Part shown: positions 1 to 5,686 of the stretch, one piece after another
Position numbering within the stretch: the first letter of the stretch is position 1
Layout: the number at the start of each line of letters is the position of its first letter
From: Gemmatimonadota bacterium
GTDB taxonomy: Bacteria > Gemmatimonadota > Gemmatimonadetes > Longimicrobiales > Gaopeijiaceae
Reading direction: 5' to 3'
NCBI GenBank assembly: GCA_007127575.1
Contig: SKZC01000473.1
Coordinates: 1-5,686 of the forward strand
Length of the DNA: 5,686 bases
Translations under genes and position numbers: made by a program
The notes under the pieces: model-generated
The model's input: only the letters and a program-made list of their open reading frames with translations
Databases searched by the model: none
What the model was told of the DNA's origin: nothing

Positions 1-51
1 GATCCAGGGTGGAGCGGATCGGGCGGCCTCTACGGAGGGCCCGGGTCATCG

Positions 52-591
52 GTGCAGGGGATGAGCCGGCTTCGGGAGGCCCGAACGGCGAAGGGATCGG
101 GACACTCGGGGAGCCGGCCCCGACCCCCTCGGGTGCGCCTTCCCGCCGGGGATGGGGCGGGCCTGGGGTGGAGTGCAGGGGTCGAGGGGGACCCTGGACT
201 TCCCGAGATTCCTCCCGGTCGACGCCTACACAGCCTCAACCCCCTCCGTGAAGAAGTGGTGGCCCTCCTGGTGGCTGCGGCCTGGGCGGCGGAGAGCGAG
301 GAGGCCGCAGTGCGGGAGCGGGTGGCGTCGGGGTTGGCCTGGCTCTTCGGGCCGGACCAGGTCCCCGTCGAGAAGCTGGAGGCCGAGCTGGCCCGGGGGT
401 CCGATCCCTCCCGGGTGGATCCCCTCCTGGGAAAGCTACGGAGACTGGCCCCTGGCCTGGGCCGGCGGCTGCTCATCTCTCTGACCTTCGCCGTGGACCG
501 AGAGGGCTCCACAACGGAGGCGGCCGGAGCCCTGGTGCGGGGATGCTCCCGCACCCTGGGCGTGGAGCTCCCCCCGCAGTTCACCGCGTGA
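52..591 (+). CDS. Hypothetical protein with a possible TerB-like helical C-terminal domain; true start uncertain
   Basis: I do not recognise this gene with confidence. As called it has 179 residues. Residues 1-60 are low-complexity and rich in Gly, Pro and Arg, like a disordered linker. From about residue 63 (LNPLREEVVALL) to the end it is alpha-helical and Ala/Leu-rich. The last stretch, LISLTFAVDREGSTTEAAG then LVRGCSRTLGVELP, resembles the second half of TerB-like domains (helix, acidic turn, helix, then L-G-V). The typical TerB acidic D-G pair is only partly present, so the assignment is weak. Start: GTG at 52 has GGAGGG at 34-39, 12 bases upstream; ATG at 61 and GTG at 133 are alternatives. 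The frame has no stop back to base 1, so this may be the C-terminal end of a longer protein. It ends 287 bases before arsR and is probably a separate transcription unit. Confidence 0.5.
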   Translation: MQGMSRLREARTAKGSGHSGSRPRPPRVRLPAGDGAGLGWSAGVEGDPGLPEIPPGRRLHSLNPLREEVVALLVAAAWAAESEEAAVRERVASGLAWLFGPDQVPVEKLEAELARGSDPSRVDPLLGKLRRLAPGLGRRLLISLTFAVDREGSTTEAAGALVRGCSRTLGVELPPQFTA

Positions 592-672
592 CGGGGCGGA
601 AGGCCCGGGCTCACCCCCGGTGAGGGCTCATCACCGCATCCCCCTGGTGGCCCCCTCCGGCCCCAACTCCCG

Positions 673-728
673 CCAGTGGGGAGGGGGAAGGGGCCGCTCC
701 CGAGGCCATGGCCCAGAGCTTCCACTGG
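673..728. repeat. Short inverted repeat in the gap upstream of arsR
   Basis: CCAGTGG at 673-679 is perfectly complementary to CCACTGG at 722-728, with a 42-base G-rich spacer that includes the 10-base palindrome GGCCATGGCC at 704-713. In RNA this could form a long-loop stem after the upstream gene, but no T-run follows it, so it is not a standard intrinsic terminator. It may be chance in such GC-rich sequence. I see nothing else convincing between 592 and 783. Confidence 0.2.
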
Positions 729-783
729 TAGCCTAGCCCTTGGAGCTGGCCGTGGCTTCCCACACCTGTGCGACCTCACCCTC

Positions 784-812
784 TTGATCGTATATCGGCG
801 AAATACGATTAT
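784..812 (+). promoter_or_regulatory. Candidate sigma70-type promoter of the arsR operon
   Basis: TTGATC at 784-789 matches the -35 consensus TTGACA at four of six bases. GATTAT at 807-812 matches TATAAT at four of six, and the spacer is exactly 17 bases. This is the only A/T-rich patch in the gap before arsR. Transcription would begin near 819, giving a leader of about 60 bases before the arsR ATG at 879. The ArsR palindrome at 787-809 overlaps the -35 end, the whole spacer and the -10 start, so repressor binding would block RNA polymerase. The promoter is inferred from the match and its position only. Confidence 0.6.
787..809. promoter_or_regulatory. ArsR operator: 23-bp near-perfect palindrome
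   Basis: The arms ATCGTAT (787-793) and ATACGAT (803-809) are perfect reverse complements. The inner TCG (795-797) and CGA (799-801) also pair around the central base 798. Only the A/A pair at 794/802 breaks the symmetry, so ten of eleven base pairs match. ArsR/SmtB dimers bind imperfect inverted repeats of about this size, often with ATAT/TCG-type arms, placed over the promoter of their own operon. The site is 70 bases upstream of the arsR start and inside the predicted promoter. It predicts autorepression of arsR-acr3 and release by As(III). Confidence 0.75.
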
Positions 813-862
813 TCCGGCGGATGGCGAGCCCGGCACCGGCGCTCGGCGGCACCCCAACAGAC

Positions 863-868
863 GGAGGG
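863..868 (+). promoter_or_regulatory. Ribosome binding site that fixes the arsR start
   Basis: GGAGGG lies 10 bases before the ATG at 879. The arsR frame stays open upstream to a GTG at 768, but that codon lies upstream of the predicted promoter and operator. This site and the promoter position together favour 879 as the start. Confidence 0.7.
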
Positions 869-878
869 AAGTCCGGTG

Positions 879-1229
879 ATGGACGAAAGGACGGGGAAGA
901 CGGGGATGGGCGAGGGCGGACTGGCGGTGGAAGGCCGCCCGGTCCCGCCGGGCCCAAGGGGGCTGGACGACGAGACGGGCGCCCAGGTGGCCAAGGCCCT
1001 GGCTCACCCCGTGCGAGTCCGGATCCTTCGGATCCTGGCAACCCGGGACGAGTGCTACTGCGGAGATCTCTGCAGCGAGTTCTCCCTGGCCCAGTCCACC
1101 ATCTCCCAGCACCTGCGGGTGCTCCGGGAGGCTGGATTGGTGGAGGGAACGCGTTGCGGGACGGCGGTGGGCTACTGCGTGAGCCGAGAGCGGCTGGAAG
1201 CCTTCCACCACTGGGTGAGGGGCCTCTGA
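879..1229 (+). CDS. arsR: ArsR/SmtB-family arsenite-responsive transcriptional repressor
   Basis: This 116-residue protein is a winged-helix dimeric repressor expected to bind the palindrome at 787-809 and leave it when As(III) or Sb(III) binds. Residues 1-30 are a flexible Gly/Pro-rich extension. The DNA-binding domain covers about 33-116: KALAHPVRVRILRIL (39-53), the metal-site segment ECYCGDLC (58-65), the recognition helix around SLAQSTISQHLRVLREAGLV (69-88), then the wing with GYCV (98-101). Cysteines are at 59, 61, 65, 93 and 100. The C-x-C at 59/61 is the likely arsenic site. The C-x-CGDL...AQSTISQHL pattern with a wing cysteine marks a subgroup different from the E. coli ELCVCDLC type. 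The start at 879 is chosen for its ribosome site; length is normal for the family. The stop shares one base with the acr3 ATG (TGATG), so the two genes are translationally coupled. Confidence 0.93.
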   Translation: MDERTGKTGMGEGGLAVEGRPVPPGPRGLDDETGAQVAKALAHPVRVRILRILATRDECYCGDLCSEFSLAQSTISQHLRVLREAGLVEGTRCGTAVGYCVSRERLEAFHHWVRGL

Positions 1230-2389
1230 TGGAGGCCGGGACGGAAGACCGGTCCCAGCAGGCCACGGGGGTGGAGGACCTCCCGGGCTCGGGGGAGGAG
1301 CCCGGTGCCCAGGGGATGACCCTCTTCGGGCGATACCTCACCCTCTGGGTGGCGCTCTGCATGGGGGTGGGCGTGGCGTTGGGGCAGTGGGTGCCGGCGG
1401 TTCCCGCGACGTTGAGCTGGTTCACCTACGCCCAGGTGAACGTCCCGGTGGCCATCCTCATCTGGCTCATGATCTACCCCATGATGGTGCAGGTGGACTT
1501 CACCAGCATCCTGGGCGTCCGCCGTCGGCCCAAGGGGATCACCATCACCCTGGTGACGAACTGGCTCATCAAGCCGTTCACCATGTTCTTTTTCGCCTGG
1601 CTCTTCCTCCAGGTGATCTTTGCCCCCTTCATCGAGGCGGGGCTAGCCCGGGAGTACGTGGCGGGGGCCATCCTCCTGGGGGCCGCGCCCTGCACGGCCA
1701 TGGTCTTCGTCTGGAGCTACCTCACCCGTGGCGATCCGGCCTATACGCTGGTGCAGGTGGCCATCAACGACGTGATCATGCTCTTCGCCTTTGCCCCCAT
1801 CGTCCTTCTCCTGTTGGGGTTGGGGGACATCGTGGTGCCCTATGACACGGTGATCCTCTCGGTGGTTCTCTACATCGTGATCCCGTTGGTGGCCGGCGCC
1901 CTTTCCCGGTGGTGGCTCATCCGCACCCGAGGGGAGAAGTGGTTCCAGGAGGTGTTCGTGCGGCGTTTGGGACCGGGCACCATGGTGGGTCTTCTCCTCA
2001 CCTTGGTCCTCCTCTTCTCCTTCCAGGGGGAGGTGATCCTGGCCAACCCCTTCCACATCGCCCTCATCGCCGTCCCTCTCATCATCCAGACCTTCTTCGT
2101 CTTCGGAGTGGCCTACGGATGGGCCCGGGCCTGGAAGGTGAACCACGAGGTGGCGGCGCCGGCGGCCCTCATCGGCGCCAGCAACTTCTTCGAGCTGGCG
2201 GTGGCGGCGGCCATCGTCCTCTTCGGACTGAACTCGGGAGCGGCGTTGGCCACCGTGGTGGGAGTGTTGGTGGAGGTGCCTATCATGCTCCTTCTGGTGC
2301 GCTTCGCCAACGCCACGCGGAGTCGTTTCCCCGTGGAGACGGCCGGCCCACCTACCGGAGGCTCCAGACCGGCATCGGCCACCCCATGA
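1229..2389 (+). CDS. acr3: Acr3-type arsenite efflux permease
   Basis: This inner-membrane carrier (BART superfamily) exports arsenite, and in some members antimonite, using the proton-motive force. The 386-residue product has a hydrophilic N-terminus (1-29) and about ten membrane segments, near residues 33-52, 70-88, 104-130, 143-165, 170-196, 202-224, 250-266, 274-298, 308-333 and 335-357. The signature GAAPCTAMVFVWSYLTRGDP (151-170) carries Cys155, and GASNFFELA (316-324) carries Glu322. They match the conserved cysteine and glutamate that Acr3 proteins need for transport. Cys44 is the only other cysteine. The ATG at 1229 overlaps the arsR stop and has GTGAGGGG (1215-1222) just upstream. 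A second start at 1316 (MTLFGRYL) would give 357 residues, closer to the usual Acr3 length of about 350. The C-terminal tail (about 361-386) is hydrophilic. The alternative, unrelated ArsB family lacks these motifs. Confidence 0.95.
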   Translation: MEAGTEDRSQQATGVEDLPGSGEEPGAQGMTLFGRYLTLWVALCMGVGVALGQWVPAVPATLSWFTYAQVNVPVAILIWLMIYPMMVQVDFTSILGVRRRPKGITITLVTNWLIKPFTMFFFAWLFLQVIFAPFIEAGLAREYVAGAILLGAAPCTAMVFVWSYLTRGDPAYTLVQVAINDVIMLFAFAPIVLLLLGLGDIVVPYDTVILSVVLYIVIPLVAGALSRWWLIRTRGEKWFQEVFVRRLGPGTMVGLLLTLVLLFSFQGEVILANPFHIALIAVPLIIQTFFVFGVAYGWARAWKVNHEVAAPAALIGASNFFELAVAAAIVLFGLNSGAALATVVGVLVEVPIMLLLVRFANATRSRFPVETAGPPTGGSRPASATP

Positions 2390-2414
2390 GCCGGGCGCTC
2401 GTACGGCCCGGGAC

Positions 2415-2420
2415 GGAGGA
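2415..2420 (+). promoter_or_regulatory. Ribosome binding site of the phosphoesterase gene
   Basis: GGAGGA sits only three bases before the ATG at 2424, closer than usual but strong. It supports this start, as does the canonical family N-terminus MRIALISDIHAN. It lies in the 34-base gap after acr3. Confidence 0.55.
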
Positions 2421-2423
2421 TTC

Positions 2424-3182
2424 ATGCGCATCGCCCTGATTTCGGACATCCACGCCAACCTCCCCGCCCTGGAAGCGGTTCTCGCCGACCTGGAGGAGCG
2501 GGACGACGTGTCCGCCACCTTTCACCTGGGGGATCTGGTGGGGTACGCCCCCTGGCCCGACGAGACGGTGGCCCGGATCCGCGACGCCGGGATTCCCGGT
2601 GTGGCGGGGAACTACGACTCCACCGTGGCCACGGGGTACAAGCATTGCGGATGCCGCTACGAGGGCCCCCGGCAGGAGGAGCTCTCTCACCTCTCCTATT
2701 CTTGGACCCGGGAGCACGTCTCTCCCGAGACCCAGGCGTACCTGGGGAGCCTCCCCTTCCGCATCGACTATCGACCGGAGGGGGGACACCTTCCAGGGAC
2801 GAGCCTCATCCTGATCCATGGGGCGCCTACCCTGAACACCTTGTACTGGACCGAGGACCGATCCGATGAGTTTGCCATGAAGATGGCTGGACGGACGGGC
2901 GCCCGGCCCGGAGACACCTTGGCCTTTGGCCATACCCACAAGCCCTGGCATCGCACGGTAGACGACGTGACCTTCGTGAACACCGGCTCTGTGGGAAGGC
3001 CGAAAGACGGGGACTGGCGGGCCGGGTACGTGCTCCTCACCCCCGGAGAGGATGGAGCGGAGGTGGAGGTGGAGGTGGTCCGGTTGGAATACGATTTGGA
3101 CCGGGCCATGCGAGGGATCCGGGAGAGCACGCTTCCGGATGACTTTGCGGAGTACCTGGCGGCCGGTGGGGCCCCTTCGTAG
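2424..3182 (+). CDS. Cytoplasmic YfcE/MJ0936-like metallophosphoesterase (calcineurin-like fold)
   Basis: This 252-residue, two-metal phosphoesterase should hydrolyse phosphomono- or diesters; the substrate is unknown. All metal-binding blocks are present: SDIH (Asp8, His10), GDLVG (Asp37), GNYD (62-65, Asn63), LIHGAP (His132) and GHTH (His170, His172), followed by NTGSVGRP (186-193), typical of the YfcE/MJ0936 group. GNYD has Tyr where many relatives have the catalytic His of GNHD; the YfcE group also varies here. There is no signal peptide or membrane segment, so it acts in the cytoplasm. Its only cysteines are 75 and 77 in HCGC, just after the GNYD block. The C-terminal part (about 195-252) is acidic, with an EVEVEV strand encoded by a GGAGGT triplet repeat near 3060-3077. 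It follows acr3 by 34 bases with no terminator, so it is probably in the ars operon. A role in arsenic or phosphate stress is inferred from position only. Confidence 0.88.
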   Translation: MRIALISDIHANLPALEAVLADLEERDDVSATFHLGDLVGYAPWPDETVARIRDAGIPGVAGNYDSTVATGYKHCGCRYEGPRQEELSHLSYSWTREHVSPETQAYLGSLPFRIDYRPEGGHLPGTSLILIHGAPTLNTLYWTEDRSDEFAMKMAGRTGARPGDTLAFGHTHKPWHRTVDDVTFVNTGSVGRPKDGDWRAGYVLLTPGEDGAEVEVEVVRLEYDLDRAMRGIRESTLPDDFAEYLAAGGAPS

Positions 3183-3230
3183 CCGCCTCGGCTTCTCCGC
3201 CCAGCGACCCCTTTCAACCTGTGGGGTGCC

Positions 3231-3932
3231 GTGAAAGCCAACATCCTGGTGGTGGACGATGAGCCGGACATTTCGGCCCTGGTGGCGTATCATCTGGCAC
3301 GGGAATTCTACCGGGTCCGGACCGTCTCCGACGGCGAGGAGGCGTTGGAAGCCGTAGGAAGGGAGCGGCCCGACCTCATCGTGTTGGATCTCATGCTCCC
3401 GGGGACTTCGGGCTTGGACGTGCTCCGGTCCCTCCGGAGCCGGCCGGAGTTCGAGTCCCTTCCGGTGGTCCTCCTCACCGCCCGTTCCGACGAGCAGGAG
3501 CGGGTGGAGGGTCTGAGCCTGGGGGCGGACGACTACGTGACCAAACCCTTCTCTCCCCAGGAGCTGGTCCTCAGGGTGGGAGCGGTGCTACGACGGGTGC
3601 GCCAGCAACCTCCGGCGGGAGCGGGGGGCGCCCTCCTTCAGGTGGGACCGGTGACCGTGGACACCGATGCCGCAGGCGCCATGGTGGAGGGAACTCCTTT
3701 GGAGCTCACCCCCACCGAGTACCGTCTCCTCACCACCCTGATGGAGCGTAGGGGACGGGTGCAGAGCCGCCGCCAGCTTCTGGAGGCGGTCTGGGACACC
3801 ACCGCGGACATCACCACCCGAACCGTGGACATGCACGTCCAACGCCTCCGGTCCAAGTTAGGGTCCGCCGCCGGATGGCTTGAGACGGTGCGGGGCTTCG
3901 GGTACCGATTCCGGACCGAGCAGCCGTCCTGA
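3231..3932 (+). CDS. phoB: PhoB/PhoP-type (OmpR family) response regulator
   Basis: This 233-residue DNA-binding regulator is phosphorylated by the kinase encoded next to it. The receiver domain (about 4-122) has the acidic pocket Asp9/Asp10, phospho-acceptor Asp53 in VLDLMLPG, switch Thr83 and Lys105-Pro106 in DDYVTKPF. A linker rich in Pro, Ala and Gly (125-134) leads to an OmpR-type winged helix (about 138-229): LTPTEYRLL (159-167), recognition helix TTRTVDMHVQRLRSKLG (195-211) and wing RGFGYRF (221-227). Length and motifs fit PhoB/PhoP. Assignment to the phosphate system rests mainly on the PhoR-like partner, since other OmpR regulators look alike. The start is GTG at 3231, 48 bases after the phosphoesterase stop, with only a weak GTGGGG ribosome site at 3221-3226. 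CTTTCA (3211-3216) and TGAAAG (3232-3237) could pair across the start. I see no clear promoter or Pho box in the gap. Confidence 0.9.
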   Translation: MKANILVVDDEPDISALVAYHLAREFYRVRTVSDGEEALEAVGRERPDLIVLDLMLPGTSGLDVLRSLRSRPEFESLPVVLLTARSDEQERVEGLSLGADDYVTKPFSPQELVLRVGAVLRRVRQQPPAGAGGALLQVGPVTVDTDAAGAMVEGTPLELTPTEYRLLTTLMERRGRVQSRRQLLEAVWDTTADITTRTVDMHVQRLRSKLGSAAGWLETVRGFGYRFRTEQPS

Positions 3933-3937
3933 GCTCC

Positions 3938-5680
3938 ATGAGCATCCGGTTCTCCCACCGGCTCTTCTTGAGCCACAGCCTCGTCGTCCTCAGCCTGGTC
4001 GTGGTTCTCAGCCTCGTACTGGACCGGGTCCTTCGGACCTCCCTGTTGGAAGGAGCGGAGGCGGAGCTCCGGCGAGAGCTGGCGTTGGGTCGGGAACTCT
4101 ACGACCGGGAAGTGGAGGCCGACCCCGACGCCTTGGCCCGCCGGATCGGAGAGCTCACGGGCTACCGGGTCTCCATCATCGAGGCCGGAGGCCGGGTCGT
4201 GGGGGATTCCGGAGTGGAGCCGGAGGAGGTGGCGGGGTTGGAGGACCATTCCGGACGGCCTGAAGTTCAGGGGGCCCGGGCCCAGGGAGAGGCGGTGGCG
4301 CTTCGGGCCAGCGCTTCGGTGGACGCCGATCTCCTCTATGCGGCCACCGTCACCGAACGGGGCGACATCCTTCGCTTCGCCGTGGGCATCGACGAGATCG
4401 ACGCCCGGGTGGCCCGCCTTCGTCGATGGCTTCTTCAGGCCGGGGCTGGCGCGATCCTGCTGGCGGGCCTCCTTTCGCTGGGCCTGAGCCACGCCTTGAG
4501 CCGGCGCCTTCGGCGGATGCGGGAGACCGCCAGATCCATGGCGTCGGGGGACCTTTCAGTTCGAGTGCGCCCGCAGACCCGGGATGAGCTCGGAGATCTG
4601 GGACACGCCCTGGACGGGCTGGCGGCCGAGCTCCAGAACCGCCTGACGGAGCTCGAGGAGGAAAGGGGTGAGATGCAAACCCTCATCGACTCCATGACCG
4701 AAGGGGTTCTGGCGGTGGACGCCCATGGTCGGGTGGTGAGAGCGAATCCGGCGGCGCGGCGGATGTTCCATCTGGGCCCGGACTTTCAGGGGGCTACGGC
4801 CGAGGAGGTGGCTCGAAGGCTCCCCATCATGGAGATGGCACGAAGCGCCGCGTCGGGAGAGGCTCTGGAGCCCACCGAGCTCTCCCACGACGGCAAGCAT
4901 CTCCTGGTCACCGCCGAGCCCCTCCCTCGAGGAGGCGCGGTCCTGGTCTTCCTGGACATCACGGAGCTCCGGCGACTGGAGGGGGTGCGTCGAGACTTCG
5001 TGGCCAACGTCTCCCACGAGCTCAAGACGCCGTTGACGGTGATCCGAGGGCACGGGGAGACGCTCCTGGACGAAGAGCTTCCCCCGGAGCTGCGACGGAA
5101 GTTCACGGAGACCGTCCGGCGGAACGCGGATCGCCTCCAGGAAATCCTGGACGATCTCCTGGACCTCTCCCGGATCGAATCCGGGGGGTGGCGTCCCGAA
5201 ATGGTGCCCGTGGAGCTGGAGCAGGAGGCGCGGAAGGCCTGGGAGCCGTTCCGTGAGGAGGCGGAGGAGAAGGGGGTCGAGTTCGGCGTAGAGGTGGAAA
5301 CCTCTGCAGGTCGGGTCCGAGCGGATCCCAGCGCACTTCATCAGATCTTCACCAACCTCTTCAGTAACGCTCTCCGGTATACCGAGAGGGGAGGTGGAAT
5401 CCGGGTGCGGGCTCGAGAGGGGGCGGACGAGCGCGTGGAGGTGGTGGTGGAGGACACGGGTGGTGGGATTCCGGGAGCGCACCTGGAGCGGATTTTCGAG
5501 CGTTTCTACCGGGTAGATCCCGCCCGCTCCCGGGCAGAAGGAGGCACCGGCCTCGGGCTGGCCATCGTCCGACATCTGGTGGAGCGCCACGGCGGGGAAG
5601 TGCGGGCCGAGAGCGAGCTCGGCCAAGGGACCACCATCGTGTTCAGCCTGCCGCGGACGTGGGCTCGGACACGTTCCTAG
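3938..5680 (+). CDS. phoR: PhoR/PnpS-type membrane sensor histidine kinase
   Basis: This 580-residue kinase should phosphorylate and dephosphorylate the upstream regulator in response to phosphate status. Order: membrane segment about 10-29; extracytoplasmic sensor about 30-164 with VSIIEAGGRVVGDSG (78-92), H104, RPEV (107-110) and LLYAA (132-136), the pattern of the PAS-like outer domain of PhoR/PnpS kinases; second membrane segment about 166-186; HAMP about 184-237; cytoplasmic PAS about 246-340; HisKA with RRDFVANVSHELKTPLT (351-367), catalytic His360; ATPase domain with N box around Asn473/Asn477, G1 DTGGG (506-510), F box FERFYRVD (520-527) and G2 GGTGLGLAI (535-543). All catalytic residues are present. 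Size and domain order match B. subtilis PhoR (about 580 residues) rather than E. coli PhoR, which lacks a large outer domain. It starts five bases after the phoB stop, so translation is probably coupled. The TAG stop is six bases from the window edge. Confidence 0.92.
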   Translation: MSIRFSHRLFLSHSLVVLSLVVVLSLVLDRVLRTSLLEGAEAELRRELALGRELYDREVEADPDALARRIGELTGYRVSIIEAGGRVVGDSGVEPEEVAGLEDHSGRPEVQGARAQGEAVALRASASVDADLLYAATVTERGDILRFAVGIDEIDARVARLRRWLLQAGAGAILLAGLLSLGLSHALSRRLRRMRETARSMASGDLSVRVRPQTRDELGDLGHALDGLAAELQNRLTELEEERGEMQTLIDSMTEGVLAVDAHGRVVRANPAARRMFHLGPDFQGATAEEVARRLPIMEMARSAASGEALEPTELSHDGKHLLVTAEPLPRGGAVLVFLDITELRRLEGVRRDFVANVSHELKTPLTVIRGHGETLLDEELPPELRRKFTETVRRNADRLQEILDDLLDLSRIESGGWRPEMVPVELEQEARKAWEPFREEAEEKGVEFGVEVETSAGRVRADPSALHQIFTNLFSNALRYTERGGGIRVRAREGADERVEVVVEDTGGGIPGAHLERIFERFYRVDPARSRAEGGTGLGLAIVRHLVERHGGEVRAESELGQGTTIVFSLPRTWARTRS

Positions 5681-5686
5681 GCACCA

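Noticed and set aside
610..624. CTCACC/GGTGAG hairpin after the first gene as an intrinsic terminator
   Set aside because: The stem is only six pairs with a three-base loop and no T-run follows. It could help RNA folding but does not meet the usual terminator pattern.
30..1211. Long minus-strand open frame of 393 codons opposite the first gene, the gap and arsR
   Set aside because: It runs across the promoter/operator and the clear arsR gene, has low-complexity Arg/Pro/Ser-rich content and no recognisable domain. It is a shadow frame of GC-rich coding DNA.
821..1228. N-terminal extension of the acr3 frame back to 821
   Set aside because: These codons overlap arsR in another frame and give Gly/Pro-rich noise. 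The ATG at 1229 coupled to the arsR stop is the sensible start.
1643..2518. Minus-strand open frame of 291 codons opposite acr3
   Set aside because: The product is a His/Gly/Asp/Glu-rich string produced by reading a membrane-protein gene in reverse. Acr3 on the + strand has all family motifs.
3059..3077. GGAGGT triplet-like repeat as a functional repeat element
   Set aside because: It is three short copies in coding sequence that spell an EVEVEV beta strand. Codon choice for alternating Glu and Val explains it.
3089..3095. ATACGAT inside the phosphoesterase gene as a second ArsR site
   Set aside because: It is a single half-site with no complementary arm nearby and lies in coding sequence, so it is most likely chance.
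3183..3230. Pho box or promoter in front of phoB
   Set aside because: No pair of CTGTCAT-like direct repeats with A/T-rich spacers is present, and no reasonable -35/-10 pair is visible in this 48-base GC-rich gap.
4556..5626. Minus-strand open frame of 356 codons opposite phoR
   Set aside because: No domain is visible, and it lies entirely opposite a kinase with intact HisKA and ATPase motifs.

Overview
The window is GC-rich bacterial DNA with strong purine-rich Shine-Dalgarno sites, mostly G/C third codon positions and tight same-strand gene packing. No gene here fixes the taxon. The style would fit a high-GC lineage such as Gemmatimonadota, Acidobacteriota or a proteobacterium, but that is only a guess. 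All six supported genes are on the + strand.

Layout. (1) Bases 1-591 hold a reading frame that is open at the left edge. It has a Gly/Pro/Arg-rich N-terminal part and a helical C-terminal part that weakly resembles a TerB-like domain. (2) Bases 592-878 are non-coding. An A/T-richer island at about 784-812 carries a near-perfect 23-bp palindrome lying across a plausible sigma70-type promoter, the expected layout for an ArsR operator. (3) Bases 879-2389 hold arsR (arsenite-responsive repressor) and acr3 (arsenite efflux permease), overlapping by one base. (4) Bases 2424-3182 encode a cytoplasmic YfcE/MJ0936-like metallophosphoesterase. (5) Bases 3231-5680 encode a PhoB-type response regulator and a PhoR/PnpS-type membrane histidine kinase, five bases apart.

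How the genes may work together. ArsR should repress its own promoter until As(III) (or Sb(III)) binds its cysteines. Acr3 then expels arsenite using the proton-motive force. The next genes follow at 34, 48 and 5 bases with no convincing terminator or new promoter, so the phosphoesterase and the phosphate-type two-component system may be co-transcribed with the arsenic genes. Arsenate enters cells as a phosphate analogue, so coupling arsenite efflux to phosphate sensing makes biological sense. That coupling is inferred from gene order and has not been shown. No arsenate reductase (arsC) lies in the window, and the right edge falls six bases after the kinase stop, so any pst/phoU genes would be outside.

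The points most worth a second look are the operator/promoter, the ars-phosphoesterase-phoBR arrangement, the lone CxC pair in the phosphoesterase, and the cysteine pattern of this ArsR subtype.
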